Shown here piece after piece: positions 17,545 to 27,927 of a DNA stretch of 64,000 nucleotides (its first letter is position 1; the number at the start of each line of letters is the position of its first letter). This stretch comes from Bacillus timonensis. GTDB taxonomy: Bacteria > Bacillota > Bacilli > Bacillales > Bacillaceae_L. The notes below the pieces were generated by a model. The model saw only the letters and a list, made by a program, of their open reading frames with translations. It was not told the DNA's origin and searched no databases. The stretch spans positions 1 through 64,000 of the forward strand of contig JAIVAN010000003.1 of assembly GCA_020171895.1 (NCBI GenBank), read 5' to 3'. A program made the position numbers and the translations under genes.

Positions 17545-17880
17545 GGTATTTTCAAGATAAACTAACATGCAATTTGAGAATTGCACCATGAAGGATGAAA
17601 ATGTGTAATTGTTTCTTTTGTGCATTATAGAGTGTTGAATTAAAGTACTTTAGAAGTGTTAACCGAAGTGGAAGGACCGAGACTCCTCGAAAATGCTAAC
17701 GCATTTCCTTCGTGCGGTGAAGATTCAAGGAAGTTTATTCAATGTCCTGCGGGAGATGCGCTGGACTGGAGACCCCACAGGTAGAAGCCGAGGAGGCTCC
17801 AAGAGCGCCCCGCGGAAAGCGAGGTTCCTGCAACGAAGGTTAACACCCAAAGTTCAGCGTTGTATTTTCAGGATAGCTTC
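17545..17880 (+). repeat. Interspersed GC-rich repeat, long form
   Basis: About 335 bp flanked by GTATTTTCAAGATA and GTATTTTCAGGATAG. Shared blocks in order are GCACCATGAAGGATGAAAAT, GTGGAAGGACCGAGACTCC, GACCCCACAGG, GCCGAGGAGGCTCC, GCGGAAAGCGAGG and CTGCAACGAAGGTTAACA. Compared with the short form it carries about 65 extra bases after GACTCC. Those bases contain the hairpin AAATGC-TAAC-GCATTT and are shared only with the copy at 42127. The open frame across it is not coding. Confidence 0.9.
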
Positions 17881-17899
17881 ACTATACATAGGCAGAATT

Positions 17900-18052
17900 C
17901 TAGTCCTCCATAAACTGCCTCGCATAATACATTGACTCTTTATCCAGCTTTTCGTCATTTGTGACTTCTTCGATTTCTTCTTTTCGTTCATTTTCAACGA
18001 TTTGAAAAGATCCAGAAACATTCGGCACATGGTTTTCTTGTTTTTTGTTCAT
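17900..18052 (-). CDS. Small acidic protein, 50 residues, function unknown
   Basis: ATG 18052 has AAAGGAG nine bases upstream on the minus strand. The product is highly charged (N-E-R-K-E-E-I-E-E in the middle) with a tail MYYARQFMED. The composition suggests a soluble, partly helical protein, of the kind often found among small Bacillus proteins of unknown function. It begins close to the end of the repeat at 17545. Confidence 0.6.
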   Translation of the reverse strand: MNKKQENHVPNVSGSFQIVENERKEEIEEVTNDEKLDKESMYYARQFMED

Positions 18053-18121
18053 AGATCGATCTCCTTTACTTTTCATGTAGTTAGTATAAGAAAAGGAGGA
18101 GGGAATATACGAATGAACAAA

Positions 18122-18147
18122 ATAAAAAGGACTCCAAAATGGAGTCC
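18122..18147 (-). terminator. Terminator of the cold-shock gene
   Basis: GGACTCC-AAAAT-GGAGTCC hairpin followed on the minus strand by TTTTTATT, nine bases past the csp stop codon. Confidence 0.88.
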
Positions 18148-18155
18148 CTCAATTA

Positions 18156-18353
18156 TTACTTTTGAACGTTAGCAGCTTGTGGTCCACGAGCGCCTTGCTC
18201 GATTTCGAAAGTTACTGTTTGGCCTTCTTCTAAAGACTTGAAGCCTTCGCCTTGGATAGCTGAGAAGTGTACGAATACGTCGTCTCCACCTTCAACTTCG
18301 ATGAAACCGAAACCTTTTTCTGCATTAAACCATTTTACTTTACCTGTAGTCAT
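18156..18353 (-). CDS. Cold-shock protein, CspA family
   Basis: A 65-residue single cold-shock domain that binds single-stranded RNA/DNA. RNP1 is KGFGFIEV and RNP2 is VFVHF, and the length equals B. subtilis CspB/CspD. The sequence [20 protein letters not shown] is closest to CspD/CspB; paralogues are too alike to assign a letter. RBS AGGAGGAAAT lies before the ATG. The promoter at 18481-18509 gives a leader of about 120 nt, as in cold-inducible csp genes. Confidence 0.95.
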   Translation of the reverse strand: MTTGKVKWFNAEKGFGFIEVEGGDDVFVHFSAIQGEGFKSLEEGQTVTFEIEQGARGPQAANVQK

Positions 18354-18480
18354 TTATATTTCCTCCTGCGTGGTTCTCCCACTTTTTATTACTATCCTTG
18401 CCCATGTATAACCTATCAAGAGAAAACCACTTAAGAGTCTTTTTTCTATCAGTTTATTCGGAACAAAAATAATTAACCTT

Positions 18481-18509
18481 ATCATAACAGTGATTTTCCA
18501 TAAAAGCAA
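18481..18509 (-). promoter_or_regulatory. Extended -10 promoter of the csp gene, with long leader
   Basis: On the minus strand: TTGCTT, 17 bases, then TATGAT preceded by TGT (extended -10). The predicted start is near 18474, leaving about 120 nt of untranslated leader before ATG 18353. Long leaders are where csp genes carry their cold-responsive RNA structure. Confidence 0.7.
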
Positions 18510-18615
18510 GTTTCTTTCGTGATAATCGATGGACATTATTTGACAAATGTCGGAAAAACCTTGTCGAAACGCAACCTTTTCCGATTATTTATTTTCTTGA
18601 AAAGTGTTTTTTTTA

Positions 18616-19692
18616 CTATTCTACAAAAGGAAGTGATCCCCAAGTATTCATGTCACCAACAAGTTCCTTTAGGAGATGAAGCCCTTTTTCAAAATCATTT
18701 ACATCTGCCATCTCAACAGGAGAATGTGAATACCTGCGTGCAAAAGTAATAGCGCCAGCTAGTATTCCATCTCTTTCTAAATGAACAGCAGCCACATCTG
18801 TCGTTGCACCGGTCATCACAGCAAGCTGATAAGGGATTTCTAACCTTTTAGACGTAGCAATTATGACTTTTTTCATTTGTGGGGCCATAATATTGCCTCG
18901 AACAGAACCTCCTGCTAATGCAGGAATAACAGGACCTCGTCCAATTCCAACGGGATATCCACTTCCAAGACTATCAGGTGTATCAGCACAAGGAATCGTG
19001 TCCAACACAATCGCGTAATCAGGATTAATTTTATAGGAAGCTACTTTTGCGCCACGAAGTCCGACTTCTTCCTGCACAGCAATCACACCAACTAAGGTTC
19101 CTGTGAAATCACGATCCTGAACTGCTTCAAACAGATCTAATAAAAGTACACAACAGCTACGATTATCGATTGCTTTTCCACAAATTAAGTCTTTATTGGT
19201 AAAATGTTCAATTTCACTTATGTACGAAATTGGATCACCTATTTCAATTCCCATTTCACGAACTTGCTCGCTTGAAGTTGCACCCACATCAACATATAAT
19301 TCATAGATGCTAGGAATTCGTTTTCTCTCCTCAGGTGTTTGCAAATGACCAGCTTTCACACCAATGACACCAAAGTGGCCATTTACGTTTACTTTCCTAC
19401 CGATTAAAAGGCTTTCTATCATTCCACCTGTTCGTTCGATACGAATAAATCCACGATTATCAATATCACGAACGACACAACCGATTTCATCTGAATGAGC
19501 AGATACCATCAAGGTCGGTCCAGACTTTTTTCCTTCTAAATATGCATATAAATTACCCATATGATCAACTTCCACTCTATCTGCAAGGGGAGTAAACCAC
19601 TCTTTAAGCTGCTTTACTACACTCATTTCTTGGCCTGGTGTTCCTTGTATCGATGCTAATGTTTTTAATTTTTCAATAAAAGCTTGTTTCAT
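18616..19692 (-). CDS. M42-family aminopeptidase / endoglucanase-like metallopeptidase
   Basis: A 358-residue cytosolic dinuclear-zinc peptidase. The metal and catalytic residues expected of M42 are present: AHSDEIG (His and Asp), GKAIDNRSC (bridging Asp), AVQEEVGLRG (the Glu pair), VLDT and YSHSPVE (final His). It resembles YsdC/FrvX-type proteins that trim short peptides. ATG 19692 is used because GGAGG lies eight bases upstream; the TTG six bases earlier is less likely. It is a single gene, divergent from the DUF2071 gene. Confidence 0.9.
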   Translation of the reverse strand: MKQAFIEKLKTLASIQGTPGQEMSVVKQLKEWFTPLADRVEVDHMGNLYAYLEGKKSGPTLMVSAHSDEIGCVVRDIDNRGFIRIERTGGMIESLLIGRKVNVNGHFGVIGVKAGHLQTPEERKRIPSIYELYVDVGATSSEQVREMGIEIGDPISYISEIEHFTNKDLICGKAIDNRSCCVLLLDLFEAVQDRDFTGTLVGVIAVQEEVGLRGAKVASYKINPDYAIVLDTIPCADTPDSLGSGYPVGIGRGPVIPALAGGSVRGNIMAPQMKKVIIATSKRLEIPYQLAVMTGATTDVAAVHLERDGILAGAITFARRYSHSPVEMADVNDFEKGLHLLKELVGDMNTWGSLPFVE

Positions 19693-19831
19693 CTTCAAAT
19701 CCTCCGAATTTATTTAATTTTAAAAATATTTCGTGTGTAGAACTATTTTTTCATAAATTGAAAAGATCTGCAATGGTTTTGTTACTTGCTCCATATGATA
19801 TAAGAGGATAGAAAACGAAGGAGAGATAATA

Positions 19832-20536
19832 ATGTTGTGGTCAAAATCGATGATGAAGCAAACGTGGTCAGATTTACTGTTTATTCATTATGAGATTTCA
19901 ACTGAACTTCTACAAAAAATGATCCCGTCTTGTTTTACGGTCGATTGTTACCGCGGGAAAGCATACATCGGAGTCGTTCCATTTAAAATGGAGAACATAT
20001 ACCCGTTTGGAATTCCTATAAAGCTTGTTCCTAATTTTTTAGAGCTTAATGTTCGGACATATGTGACGTATAAAGGGGAGAAGGGGGTTTATTTTTTTAG
20101 CTTAGACGCGAATAGTCCGTTATCCGTATTTGGTGGGAGGAACCTGTTTCATTTGAATTATGTACATGCTCAAATGATTTGTAGCACGAATGAGAGTGGT
20201 GAGATTTATTATAAAAGCAGGCGGACACATAAAGGTGAGGCACCTGCTGAATTTGAAGCCAATTATGAACCGAAGGGTGATGTGTTCCTATCAAAACTGG
20301 GTTCAATTGATGAATTTCTAACAGAGCGTTACGTATTATTTACCACAAACAAGCGAAATGAGATATTAAGGGGAAGGATTGAGCATGAACGTTGGCAGCT
20401 TCAACATGCAACTTGTAAGATCCTACACAATTCAATGATTTCTTCTCAAGGCATTGATCATAAAGAACAATCACCACTTCTTCATTTTTCTAAAAAGCTT
20501 CATGGCGTAAAAATTTTTCCATTGGAACGTTTATGA
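19832..20536 (+). CDS. DUF2071 / YqjF family protein
   Basis: A 234-residue cytosolic protein with typical landmarks: an N-terminal Trp-rich start (MKQTWSDLLFIHYEI), YIGVVPFKMENIYPFGIP, LELNVRTYVTYKGEKGVYFF and a second-half ARxxF-like stretch. The fold is related to acetoacetate decarboxylase, but no activity is established. RBS AAGGAGAGAT precedes the ATG. Confidence 0.8.
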   Translation: MLWSKSMMKQTWSDLLFIHYEISTELLQKMIPSCFTVDCYRGKAYIGVVPFKMENIYPFGIPIKLVPNFLELNVRTYVTYKGEKGVYFFSLDANSPLSVFGGRNLFHLNYVHAQMICSTNESGEIYYKSRRTHKGEAPAEFEANYEPKGDVFLSKLGSIDEFLTERYVLFTTNKRNEILRGRIEHERWQLQHATCKILHNSMISSQGIDHKEQSPLLHFSKKLHGVKIFPLERL

Positions 20537-20603
20537 AAAGGTTTTTTTAAATGGAAACCGAATATATATGGTATGAAAATTGGAAAATAGTGGTGGTGTG
20601 ATT

Positions 20604-21545
20604 TTGGAAAAAGTAATGGAGATAGGAACTAAGAAGCTTTATGTGGAAACGGCTGGAAATCCGGATGCGCCAGCTCTTTTGTATCTTCATGGTGGTCCAG
20701 GAATTGGTTGCTATGATTTTATGCTCATGCAAAAAGAAAGACTAAGTAAGGAACTATATCTAGTTTCATTTGATCAAAGAGGTGTCCTGCGATCTGAACC
20801 GTTAACTGAGGATGAGTCCCTCTGTCTAGAAGATTTAGTAGAGGATTGCGAAAGCGTGCGAAAAAAATTAGGTATTGAAAAGTGGTCTGTCCTTAGTCAC
20901 TCTTTTGGAGGACTAATCAGCTTACTGTACTCAGCGAAATATCCTGAAGTTATTGAAACCTCCATATTCGAATGTCCGACATTTGATTTAGGGTTGTCAG
21001 CTCGGTCGCTCATTCGTGGTGCAGGAAAAGAGTTTGAAAAAATGGGTGACAAGCTTCAGGCGAAAGCATGTGTTGAAACGGCTGACGGTAATTATACCCC
21101 ACAGGAACTTGCGAATCTTTGCTTTAACGAAGTTTTAAGTAAATTAGGAAAGAAACGAGAAAATCTATATACATATGGGGATGACAAGTTATTCTTTGAC
21201 AGGATCATAGCTGATGCACCGTTTCCAAACGAGTATTGGGGAAAACAAGGTCGCTTTCAAGAGAAATTGTTTGCCGATGGAACAATTTTTACTTCTTACT
21301 TATCTTTACTCTCTTCCATTCGTTCTCCTTCTCTTTTACTGAAGGGAGAGCATGAATATGTAACGTGTGATAAGCATCTCGAAGCATTCGAAACCGAAGT
21401 AGAAAATGGAAAGATCGTTTTCTTCCATGCTAGTGGACATATGCCACGCTTTGAAGAACCTGACCTTTATGCAAAACAAGTGATTGAGTTTGTAACAAGC
21501 AAAGGAATGAAGAGCTTTGAAGAAGAGAAAAAGCTCCTCTTATAA
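20604..21545 (+). CDS. Alpha/beta hydrolase, proline-iminopeptidase-like
   Basis: About 313 residues. The oxyanion segment LHGGPGIG, the nucleophile elbow SHSFGG and the C-terminal catalytic His in SGHMPRFEEP are visible, with a lid domain between them. HGGPG is characteristic of the S33/proline iminopeptidase group, but esterase activity is equally possible. The start is uncertain: TTG 20604 follows GGTGGTGTG, while ATG 20616 and an upstream TTG at 20580 are alternatives. Confidence 0.8.
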   Translation: MEKVMEIGTKKLYVETAGNPDAPALLYLHGGPGIGCYDFMLMQKERLSKELYLVSFDQRGVLRSEPLTEDESLCLEDLVEDCESVRKKLGIEKWSVLSHSFGGLISLLYSAKYPEVIETSIFECPTFDLGLSARSLIRGAGKEFEKMGDKLQAKACVETADGNYTPQELANLCFNEVLSKLGKKRENLYTYGDDKLFFDRIIADAPFPNEYWGKQGRFQEKLFADGTIFTSYLSLLSSIRSPSLLLKGEHEYVTCDKHLEAFETEVENGKIVFFHASGHMPRFEEPDLYAKQVIEFVTSKGMKSFEEEKKLLL

Positions 21546-21548
21546 TCA

Positions 21549-21585
21549 AAAACGAGCGTCTGCAACCCATGCATTCGCTCGTTTT
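21549..21585. terminator. Bidirectional terminator
   Basis: AAAACGAGCG / CGCTCGTTTT stem between the convergent hydrolase gene and the interrupted gene at 21586. A runs on one side and T runs on the other allow use in both directions. Confidence 0.85.
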
Positions 21586-21987
21586 CTATGAATCTTTTTC
21601 ATGAATCACGTAGTATTGTCCACTTTTAACATGAAATTGAATTTCATACTGCTCTCCAATTTCGAATTGAGCACAAAATTGCTCAACTTCCTTTTGTGAA
21701 TTCTTTTCATAGAAGTAAGATCTTTGAGAATAATCATCGTTCAACTCACAACGAAATCCATTGTTTGTTTCTGTTACTTGTTTACTGTCAACAGTGATTT
21801 CTCTTATACCCGCATCAGATGAAACGTAACGATTCATGACCATTGTTGAGACAATAATGGCTAAGCCTATCAAGACATTTAATGCTGCTTTTTTTCTTTC
21901 ATGAGAACGTACGATAAATCATAAAAACCCGAAACCTAATAGTCCAATTCCTAATGCATATAAAAACAGTGAAATAGGATAAAGCAT
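21586..21987 (-). pseudogene. Small membrane-anchored protein gene interrupted by an in-frame TGA
   Basis: ATG 21987 has a perfect AGGAGG seven bases upstream and opens a hydrophobic helix (MLYPISLFLYALGIGLLGFG). Codon 23 is TGA (21919-21921). The same frame continues without another stop for 110 codons: a basic loop, a second helix (VLIGLAIIVSTMV) and a hydrophilic domain ending IHEKDS. The continuity of frame and of membrane topology shows one 133-codon gene with a nonsense codon. It could be a recent mutation, a sequencing error or read-through. The product has no recognised family. Confidence 0.65.
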
Positions 21988-22055
21988 GGTTACCTCCTAA
22001 TTTTTGTTCTACCTCAACCTATTCTGTAAGGAAATGGTAAATCTCTTCTTTTTAA

Positions 22056-23630
<1,575 letters not shown>

Positions 23631-23656
23631 GTCTCGTTTTTTTAGGAGGTACCTAC

Positions 23657-23989
23657 GTGAAATACAAAGTGTCCAAAAATATTGGCTTTCAAGTTGAAGA
23701 TGTTGAAAAAGCAAAAACCTTTTATGAAAATGTATTGGGCTTTAAGCAGCCAGTACAAAGCTTTGTAAATGAAGTCGAATTTATAACAGATTCTAACTCC
23801 ATTTTTTTAATAGAAGGCGATAGAAACCTAGGTCCTGTCATGGAATTAGAGGTAGAAGATCTCGAAATGGCTAAACTAGATTTACTAGAAAATGGGTTTG
23901 AAATCGTTCGCTGGGAAGGTAAAGGAAAGGATTGTTATGTAAAGGACACATTTGGTGTGATTTTTAATGTGTGGGAAACGAAACAATAG
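23657..23989 (+). CDS. VOC-family (glyoxalase/bleomycin-resistance-like) protein
   Basis: A 110-residue two-module VOC protein. Module 1 is NIGFQVEDVEKAKTFYENVL; module 2 runs from VMELEVEDLEMAKLDLLENG to VKDTFGVIFNVWE. The fold binds a metal or hydrophobic ligand; the substrate is unknown. The start is GTG 23657 with AGGAGG upstream. It lies 26 bases after glpK and may be cotranscribed with it. Confidence 0.8.
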   Translation: MKYKVSKNIGFQVEDVEKAKTFYENVLGFKQPVQSFVNEVEFITDSNSIFLIEGDRNLGPVMELEVEDLEMAKLDLLENGFEIVRWEGKGKDCYVKDTFGVIFNVWETKQ

Positions 23990-24013
23990 TCTAGGAGACC
24001 AGGTAGTTGTTTG

Positions 24014-24044
24014 GGAAAAGGACCTTATGAACTAGGTCCTTTCC
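24014..24044. terminator. Terminator between convergent genes
   Basis: GGAAAAGGACCT / AGGTCCTTTCC stem, with an eight-base loop. It is shared by the VOC gene and the small gene at 24061; the T tracts are weak. Confidence 0.6.
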
Positions 24045-24060
24045 ATTTGTATAGGTGAAT

Positions 24061-24225
24061 CTACTTCAACGTATCTAGTTTGGTGGCTATCTCCTTTAAA
24101 ATCCTATTTTTTTCTTCTTGTAACTTTAGAATTTTAAAAAGAAACCATATGATAAATACGACTGGTGCCATATAGAAAAAAAGACTGATGATCGGTAAGA
24201 CAGCAAACATAAGATCTCCATCCAT
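24061..24225 (-). CDS. Small single-pass membrane protein, 54 residues
   Basis: ATG 24225 has GAGGA six bases upstream; an ATG six bases earlier sits on the ribosome binding site. One long hydrophobic helix (LMFAVLPIISLFFYMAPVVF and on) is followed by a charged amphipathic helix (KLQEEKNRILKEIATKLDTL) with coiled-coil spacing. Bacilli encode many such membrane-plus-coil micro-proteins (compare the YvrJ protein at 39577); the function is unknown. Confidence 0.65.
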   Translation of the reverse strand: MDGDLMFAVLPIISLFFYMAPVVFIIWFLFKILKLQEEKNRILKEIATKLDTLK

Positions 24226-24338
24226 GGTCATTCCTCATTTTCATTGGGTAATTATACCATAGGATTTAAAACTTAAAATAGAATGATGAAGCTATTTAAG
24301 TCATAAATAGAAAAATGGGTGTTGATAGGAGGAAGAAG

Positions 24339-24953
24339 ATGAAAATAGTAGGGAAAATACCTAAACCAGATGAGGGGTTACATGAAGAATTAGTTAAAAA
24401 TCATTGGACGCCAATGGCTGAACCAACGAATGTATTGACTGCGACTTTGCTATCCATCCCCTTCATGGTGCTAAATGGGCTTATTTCATTAGGGGCAATT
24501 TATGTATTTTCAACCATATCATTAGAGGAATATGGACTGACTTCTGATTCCTTTATCCTGACAATTAATATAGGAATGATATTCTTACTATATCTACTGG
24601 TTATTGTTCATGAGTTCCTGCATTTCATTTTTATCCCAGGGTTTTTGAAATCCAGCAAAACGAAGCTTGGACTGACTTGGTTTGGGGGATTTGTGATAAC
24701 AGAAGAAAAACTATCAAAATCACGTTACATTCTAATTACGGTTGCACCATATTTTATTCTTTCCATTCTACTACCACTTGTTCTTGGTTTTCTAGGCCTG
24801 TTAACGCCAACCTTAAAAGTGTTAATCCTGCTTAATGCGTTAGCATCTTCAGTCGATATGTTAAATCTTGTTCTTATTTCAAAGCAAGTGCCAAGTATCG
24901 GAAGAATTATTAGCAATGGACCAAGAAGCTATTGGAAAAGTGATGAAGTTTGA
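24339..24953 (+). CDS. DUF3267 putative membrane zincin protease
   Basis: A 204-residue protein with four hydrophobic helices and HEFLH (in VIVHEFLHFIFIPG), the HExxH zinc-protease signature in a helix, as expected for DUF3267. A further conserved N-D pair, also expected for such proteases, is not obvious. ATG 24339 has AGGAGG six bases upstream, so the first eight codons of the longer frame are not used. It is followed 22 bases later by a membrane-anchored protein, its likely operon partner. Confidence 0.75.
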   Translation: MKIVGKIPKPDEGLHEELVKNHWTPMAEPTNVLTATLLSIPFMVLNGLISLGAIYVFSTISLEEYGLTSDSFILTINIGMIFLLYLLVIVHEFLHFIFIPGFLKSSKTKLGLTWFGGFVITEEKLSKSRYILITVAPYFILSILLPLVLGFLGLLTPTLKVLILLNALASSVDMLNLVLISKQVPSIGRIISNGPRSYWKSDEV

Positions 24954-24975
24954 TTTAAAGTTTTTAGGAGGTAAT

Positions 24976-25461
24976 ATGAAAAGAGTTGTAAAAATATCAG
25001 TCTTTATCCTTCTAGCAATAGTGCTTATCTATTATGGAAATACATATATGACATACTATAAAATGAAAAACGAGTTTAAAGAGCCTTATGTATTGGTAGA
25101 AAAAATGATTGAAGAAGCGATAAATAATGAAGAAGAAAGTTCATATTCGATTAGTGAACAAGAGTGGACGGAGCTTTCAGAGACTTCTGTTTATAAACGA
25201 ATACGGAGACCTTTAGACTGGTCGGCATTTAAAGGATTTGTTCAAGCATGTCAGCCTCCAACCTATTCATTATCCTATCCAAATGGTAACGCTACGTCTA
25301 AAGTAATGGAGAACTATTATAAAGAAAATCATCGTACAACTAGTGTAACTTGTTTTGAATACAATGAAGAAAATGGCGATCAGATTGGTGTATCACAAAT
25401 TAACTTACTGATGGGAAAAATAAAAGGTAGCTGGAAAGTAGTGGGGGTCACGCAAGAATAA
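24976..25461 (+). CDS. Membrane-anchored protein of unknown function
   Basis: A 161-residue protein from ATG 24976 (RBS AGGAGG). The N-terminal anchor is at residues about 5-22 (VVKISVFILLAIVLIYYG). An extracellular acidic domain contains two Cys (ACQPP and TCFEY) that could form a disulphide. It sits in the operon after the DUF3267 gene and could be its substrate or partner; this is inference. Confidence 0.65.
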   Translation: MKRVVKISVFILLAIVLIYYGNTYMTYYKMKNEFKEPYVLVEKMIEEAINNEEESSYSISEQEWTELSETSVYKRIRRPLDWSAFKGFVQACQPPTYSLSYPNGNATSKVMENYYKENHRTTSVTCFEYNEENGDQIGVSQINLLMGKIKGSWKVVGVTQE

Positions 25462-25812
25462 CTTTTTTATAAAAGAAAGAATCTCTACTATTGAGTCATA
25501 TACTATTATCTGTTCCTGAAATCTAATGTAGTTATTTATCTAACACACATTTCATTATTAATAGCCAAATGAAAGCTTAGAGGTTCAATCTCTAGGCTTT
25601 TTTACGTGGTTGATGATGATTTTGAAATCAATTAAGTGTAATAGATTACGCCTATTTTTTCATTTATATCCTTTTACTAAACGTTTTGTCCATACGTAAC
25701 TCTACCAACTGAATACGATATAGTAAATCTTGCTTTAGATTTGGAAAATGAACAAATATAGAGAAATGGAAGCAGTTGTTTCAAGTTTTTAAAAACTGTG
25801 AGGTGATGAAGT
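25462..25812. other. Gene-free stretch of 351 bases
   Basis: Apart from the terminator at 25572-25602 nothing is recognised. The part before 25813 is AT-rich and should hold the promoter of the kinase/glycosyltransferase operon, but no convincing -35/-10 pair was found. Confidence 0.5.
25572..25602 (+). terminator. Intrinsic terminator after the DUF3267 pair
   Basis: AAAGCTTAGAG-GTTCAAT-CTCTAGGCTTT, with one mismatch, followed by TTTT. Confidence 0.75.
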
Positions 25813-26799
25813 ATGAAAATAACGAAAAAAAAGGTAAGTAAAATGATTGATTCAATCGTTGTAACGTCAAATGAAGGTGAAGATGTTTCAGTTGTAAATA
25901 AGTCGAACCTGAAATTTATCGGAAAAGGTGTACATGGAGCTGTTTTTGAACTGAGTGACAATGTTGTTGTAAAAATTTTTGGTGATGAAGATGTTTGTGC
26001 CAGGGAACATTACGCCCTTTCACTCGGGCAAGGAACAAATCTCCTTCCAAAGGTGTATTGTCATGGACCAAAATTCATTGCAATGGAAAAGATAGAAGGA
26101 ATTGATTTACGCGAATACTTTCAGTCACAACCACTTACAAAAGAAATGTCAGCTAAATTAATTCAATTACTTGTTACATTTAAAGAAATTGGCTATCAAA
26201 GAATCGATCATCATAAAAGGCATATTTTTATTCAATATGACGGCTCATTACGAGTTCTAGATGTAGGTACAACCGTATGGAGAAACCGAGTTTACCCATA
26301 CCCTCGAAAGCTATTAAATAGCTTAGGTAAACAATATAAAAATCTATTTTTACAGCATGTTAAGGAGATGAACCCAGACCTCTATGAAGAATGGAGAACC
26401 TATATCGAAATGGAACAACATGCAGCTCTCTTGCATGAAAAATATTTCTCGAAAGATAATGTCGACGTAAAGAAAGTTCGGAAAGACAGTAAAATTTTAT
26501 CCACAAAATCGAATGAATGGGCAGAAAAAATAGAAGATCTTATATACAAAGTTCATAAAGAACAATGGGTTAAAAAGATGGTAGCAAAAGATATTAAACC
26601 AAAATTGGTTAAGAAGGCTGTCAAAGAAATTGAGGCTGAATATGAGAATGATAAGAACTTAGAGGAAGCTATCGAGGAACCAAGTAAAGGTACTAACATA
26701 TTAAAAAAAGCAATTGAAAAGTGTATAGAAAAGAAAGAAAAAAAGAAAAAGAAAAAAAGACAGAAGAAAAAAGAAAATGAAACCTGGATTCAGGAATAA
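25813..26799 (+). CDS. Protein-kinase-fold protein with a lysine-rich tail (YrzF-like)
   Basis: A 328-residue protein. FIGKGVHGAVFEL is the glycine-rich loop and NVVVKIFGD has the ATP Lys. IAMEKIEGIDLREY is the hinge. IDHHKRHIFI takes the place of the catalytic loop, and LRVLDVG replaces D-F-G, so activity is possible but atypical. The last 30 residues are almost all Lys/Glu (KKEKKKKKKRQKKK) and could bind nucleic acid, teichoic acid or another polyanion. It is first in an operon with a glycosyltransferase and a HipA-like kinase-fold gene. That layout recalls the spore-coat CotS/CotSA pair, where a kinase-like protein sits beside a glycosyltransferase. Confidence 0.7.
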   Translation: MKITKKKVSKMIDSIVVTSNEGEDVSVVNKSNLKFIGKGVHGAVFELSDNVVVKIFGDEDVCAREHYALSLGQGTNLLPKVYCHGPKFIAMEKIEGIDLREYFQSQPLTKEMSAKLIQLLVTFKEIGYQRIDHHKRHIFIQYDGSLRVLDVGTTVWRNRVYPYPRKLLNSLGKQYKNLFLQHVKEMNPDLYEEWRTYIEMEQHAALLHEKYFSKDNVDVKKVRKDSKILSTKSNEWAEKIEDLIYKVHKEQWVKKMVAKDIKPKLVKKAVKEIEAEYENDKNLEEAIEEPSKGTNILKKAIEKCIEKKEKKKKKKRQKKKENETWIQE

Positions 26800-26823
26800 G
26801 TTTTGTTCAGAAGGAGGGAGCGA

Positions 26824-27927
26824 ATGAAAATTCTAGTCATTTGGCGCCTATTAACAGTGGGAGGAGTCAATGCAGGTTGGAGAAATCGAGCAGTTTACTT
26901 TAAAAAGTATGGAATAGAGACAGAGTTTATGTATGTAAAAGATTTAGGTGGCATGCATATTATGGAAGATGTAGCACCCGTGTATTTAACCAAAAATGAA
27001 GATAAAATCGTACAAATTATAAAAGAAAATAAATATGACGTCATCATAATATGTGATACAAAAAAAGGATATGAATGGCTTGAGAAAGCTAATTACAACG
27101 GCCCATTGATAATTGAAGCTCGTACTCCTGAAATCCTAAAGTTAACTCGACATTTACCAAACTTTGACAGAGCGTTACCTGATCGAATTGTTGTCCCGTC
27201 TTATCATCAAAAGCGCCTAGCTTCCATCTTAATAGATTCCAATGCAAATTACGAAGTCATATATAATGGAATTGATACTGACTTTTTTCACCCGCTCAAG
27301 AAAGAAGATTTACATGTAACCGTGGAACCAAGAATTCCTACTAACAAAAAAATACTTGCCTATATTGGAAGATTAGATGGTCGGAAAAATTGGAAGCTAT
27401 TCTTAAAGGTAGTGAAATTGATAGAAAAGGAAAGAGATGATATTGAGTTTTGGATTATTGGGGGAGCAAAGAGTGTAGGTAGAGATGAGTTTGAATATGA
27501 AAGGAAAAGACAAGGGTTAACTGAAATTGTAAAATGGTTCCCTGTCGTACCTTATCAAGAAATGCCACAAGTTTATGGGAAGGTTAGAGAATCAGGTGGT
27601 TGTACGTTAGCCACTACAAAGGGAGAATCCTTTGGTAATACGTTTATAGAGGCTATGGCGTGTGGTGTTCCGGTTGTTGCTCCGAGTATTTCTTCTATTC
27701 CAGAAATTGTAGTTGATGGTGGAACTGGCGCGATGTATAAAGAGGAGAATCCTAGGGACGCAGTTAGAAAAATCTATGAAATCGTGGATAATGCTGAATC
27801 TTATGAAGAAATGTCAAAAGCAGCAAGAGACATTGTAGTAAAAAAATTCTCTCTACCCATTTGTGCAGAACAATACGTCAAATTACTTCAAAGCTTAGCT
27901 GGAGTGGCACAAGATGAAACCTGTTAA
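26824..27927 (+). CDS. Glycosyltransferase family 4
   Basis: A 367-residue GT-B enzyme from ATG 26824 (RBS GGAGGG). The second domain holds the family-4 landmarks NGIDTDFFHP, YIGRLDGRKNWKLFLKV and the donor-binding E-x7-E in GESFGNTFIEAMACGVPVV. It transfers a sugar from a nucleotide-sugar donor with retention of configuration; the acceptor is unknown. It resembles CotSA-like transferases. It overlaps the next gene by 14 bases, so coupled translation is likely. Confidence 0.88.
   Translation: MKILVIWRLLTVGGVNAGWRNRAVYFKKYGIETEFMYVKDLGGMHIMEDVAPVYLTKNEDKIVQIIKENKYDVIIICDTKKGYEWLEKANYNGPLIIEARTPEILKLTRHLPNFDRALPDRIVVPSYHQKRLASILIDSNANYEVIYNGIDTDFFHPLKKEDLHVTVEPRIPTNKKILAYIGRLDGRKNWKLFLKVVKLIEKERDDIEFWIIGGAKSVGRDEFEYERKRQGLTEIVKWFPVVPYQEMPQVYGKVRESGGCTLATTKGESFGNTFIEAMACGVPVVAPSISSIPEIVVDGGTGAMYKEENPRDAVRKIYEIVDNAESYEEMSKAARDIVVKKFSLPICAEQYVKLLQSLAGVAQDETC

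Noticed and set aside
17545-17880. Insertion sequence or MITE
   Set aside because: No transposase and no terminal inverted repeats or target duplication are visible in the main family; the ends are direct repeats. The family at 48053 does have inverted ends, but I saw no target duplication.
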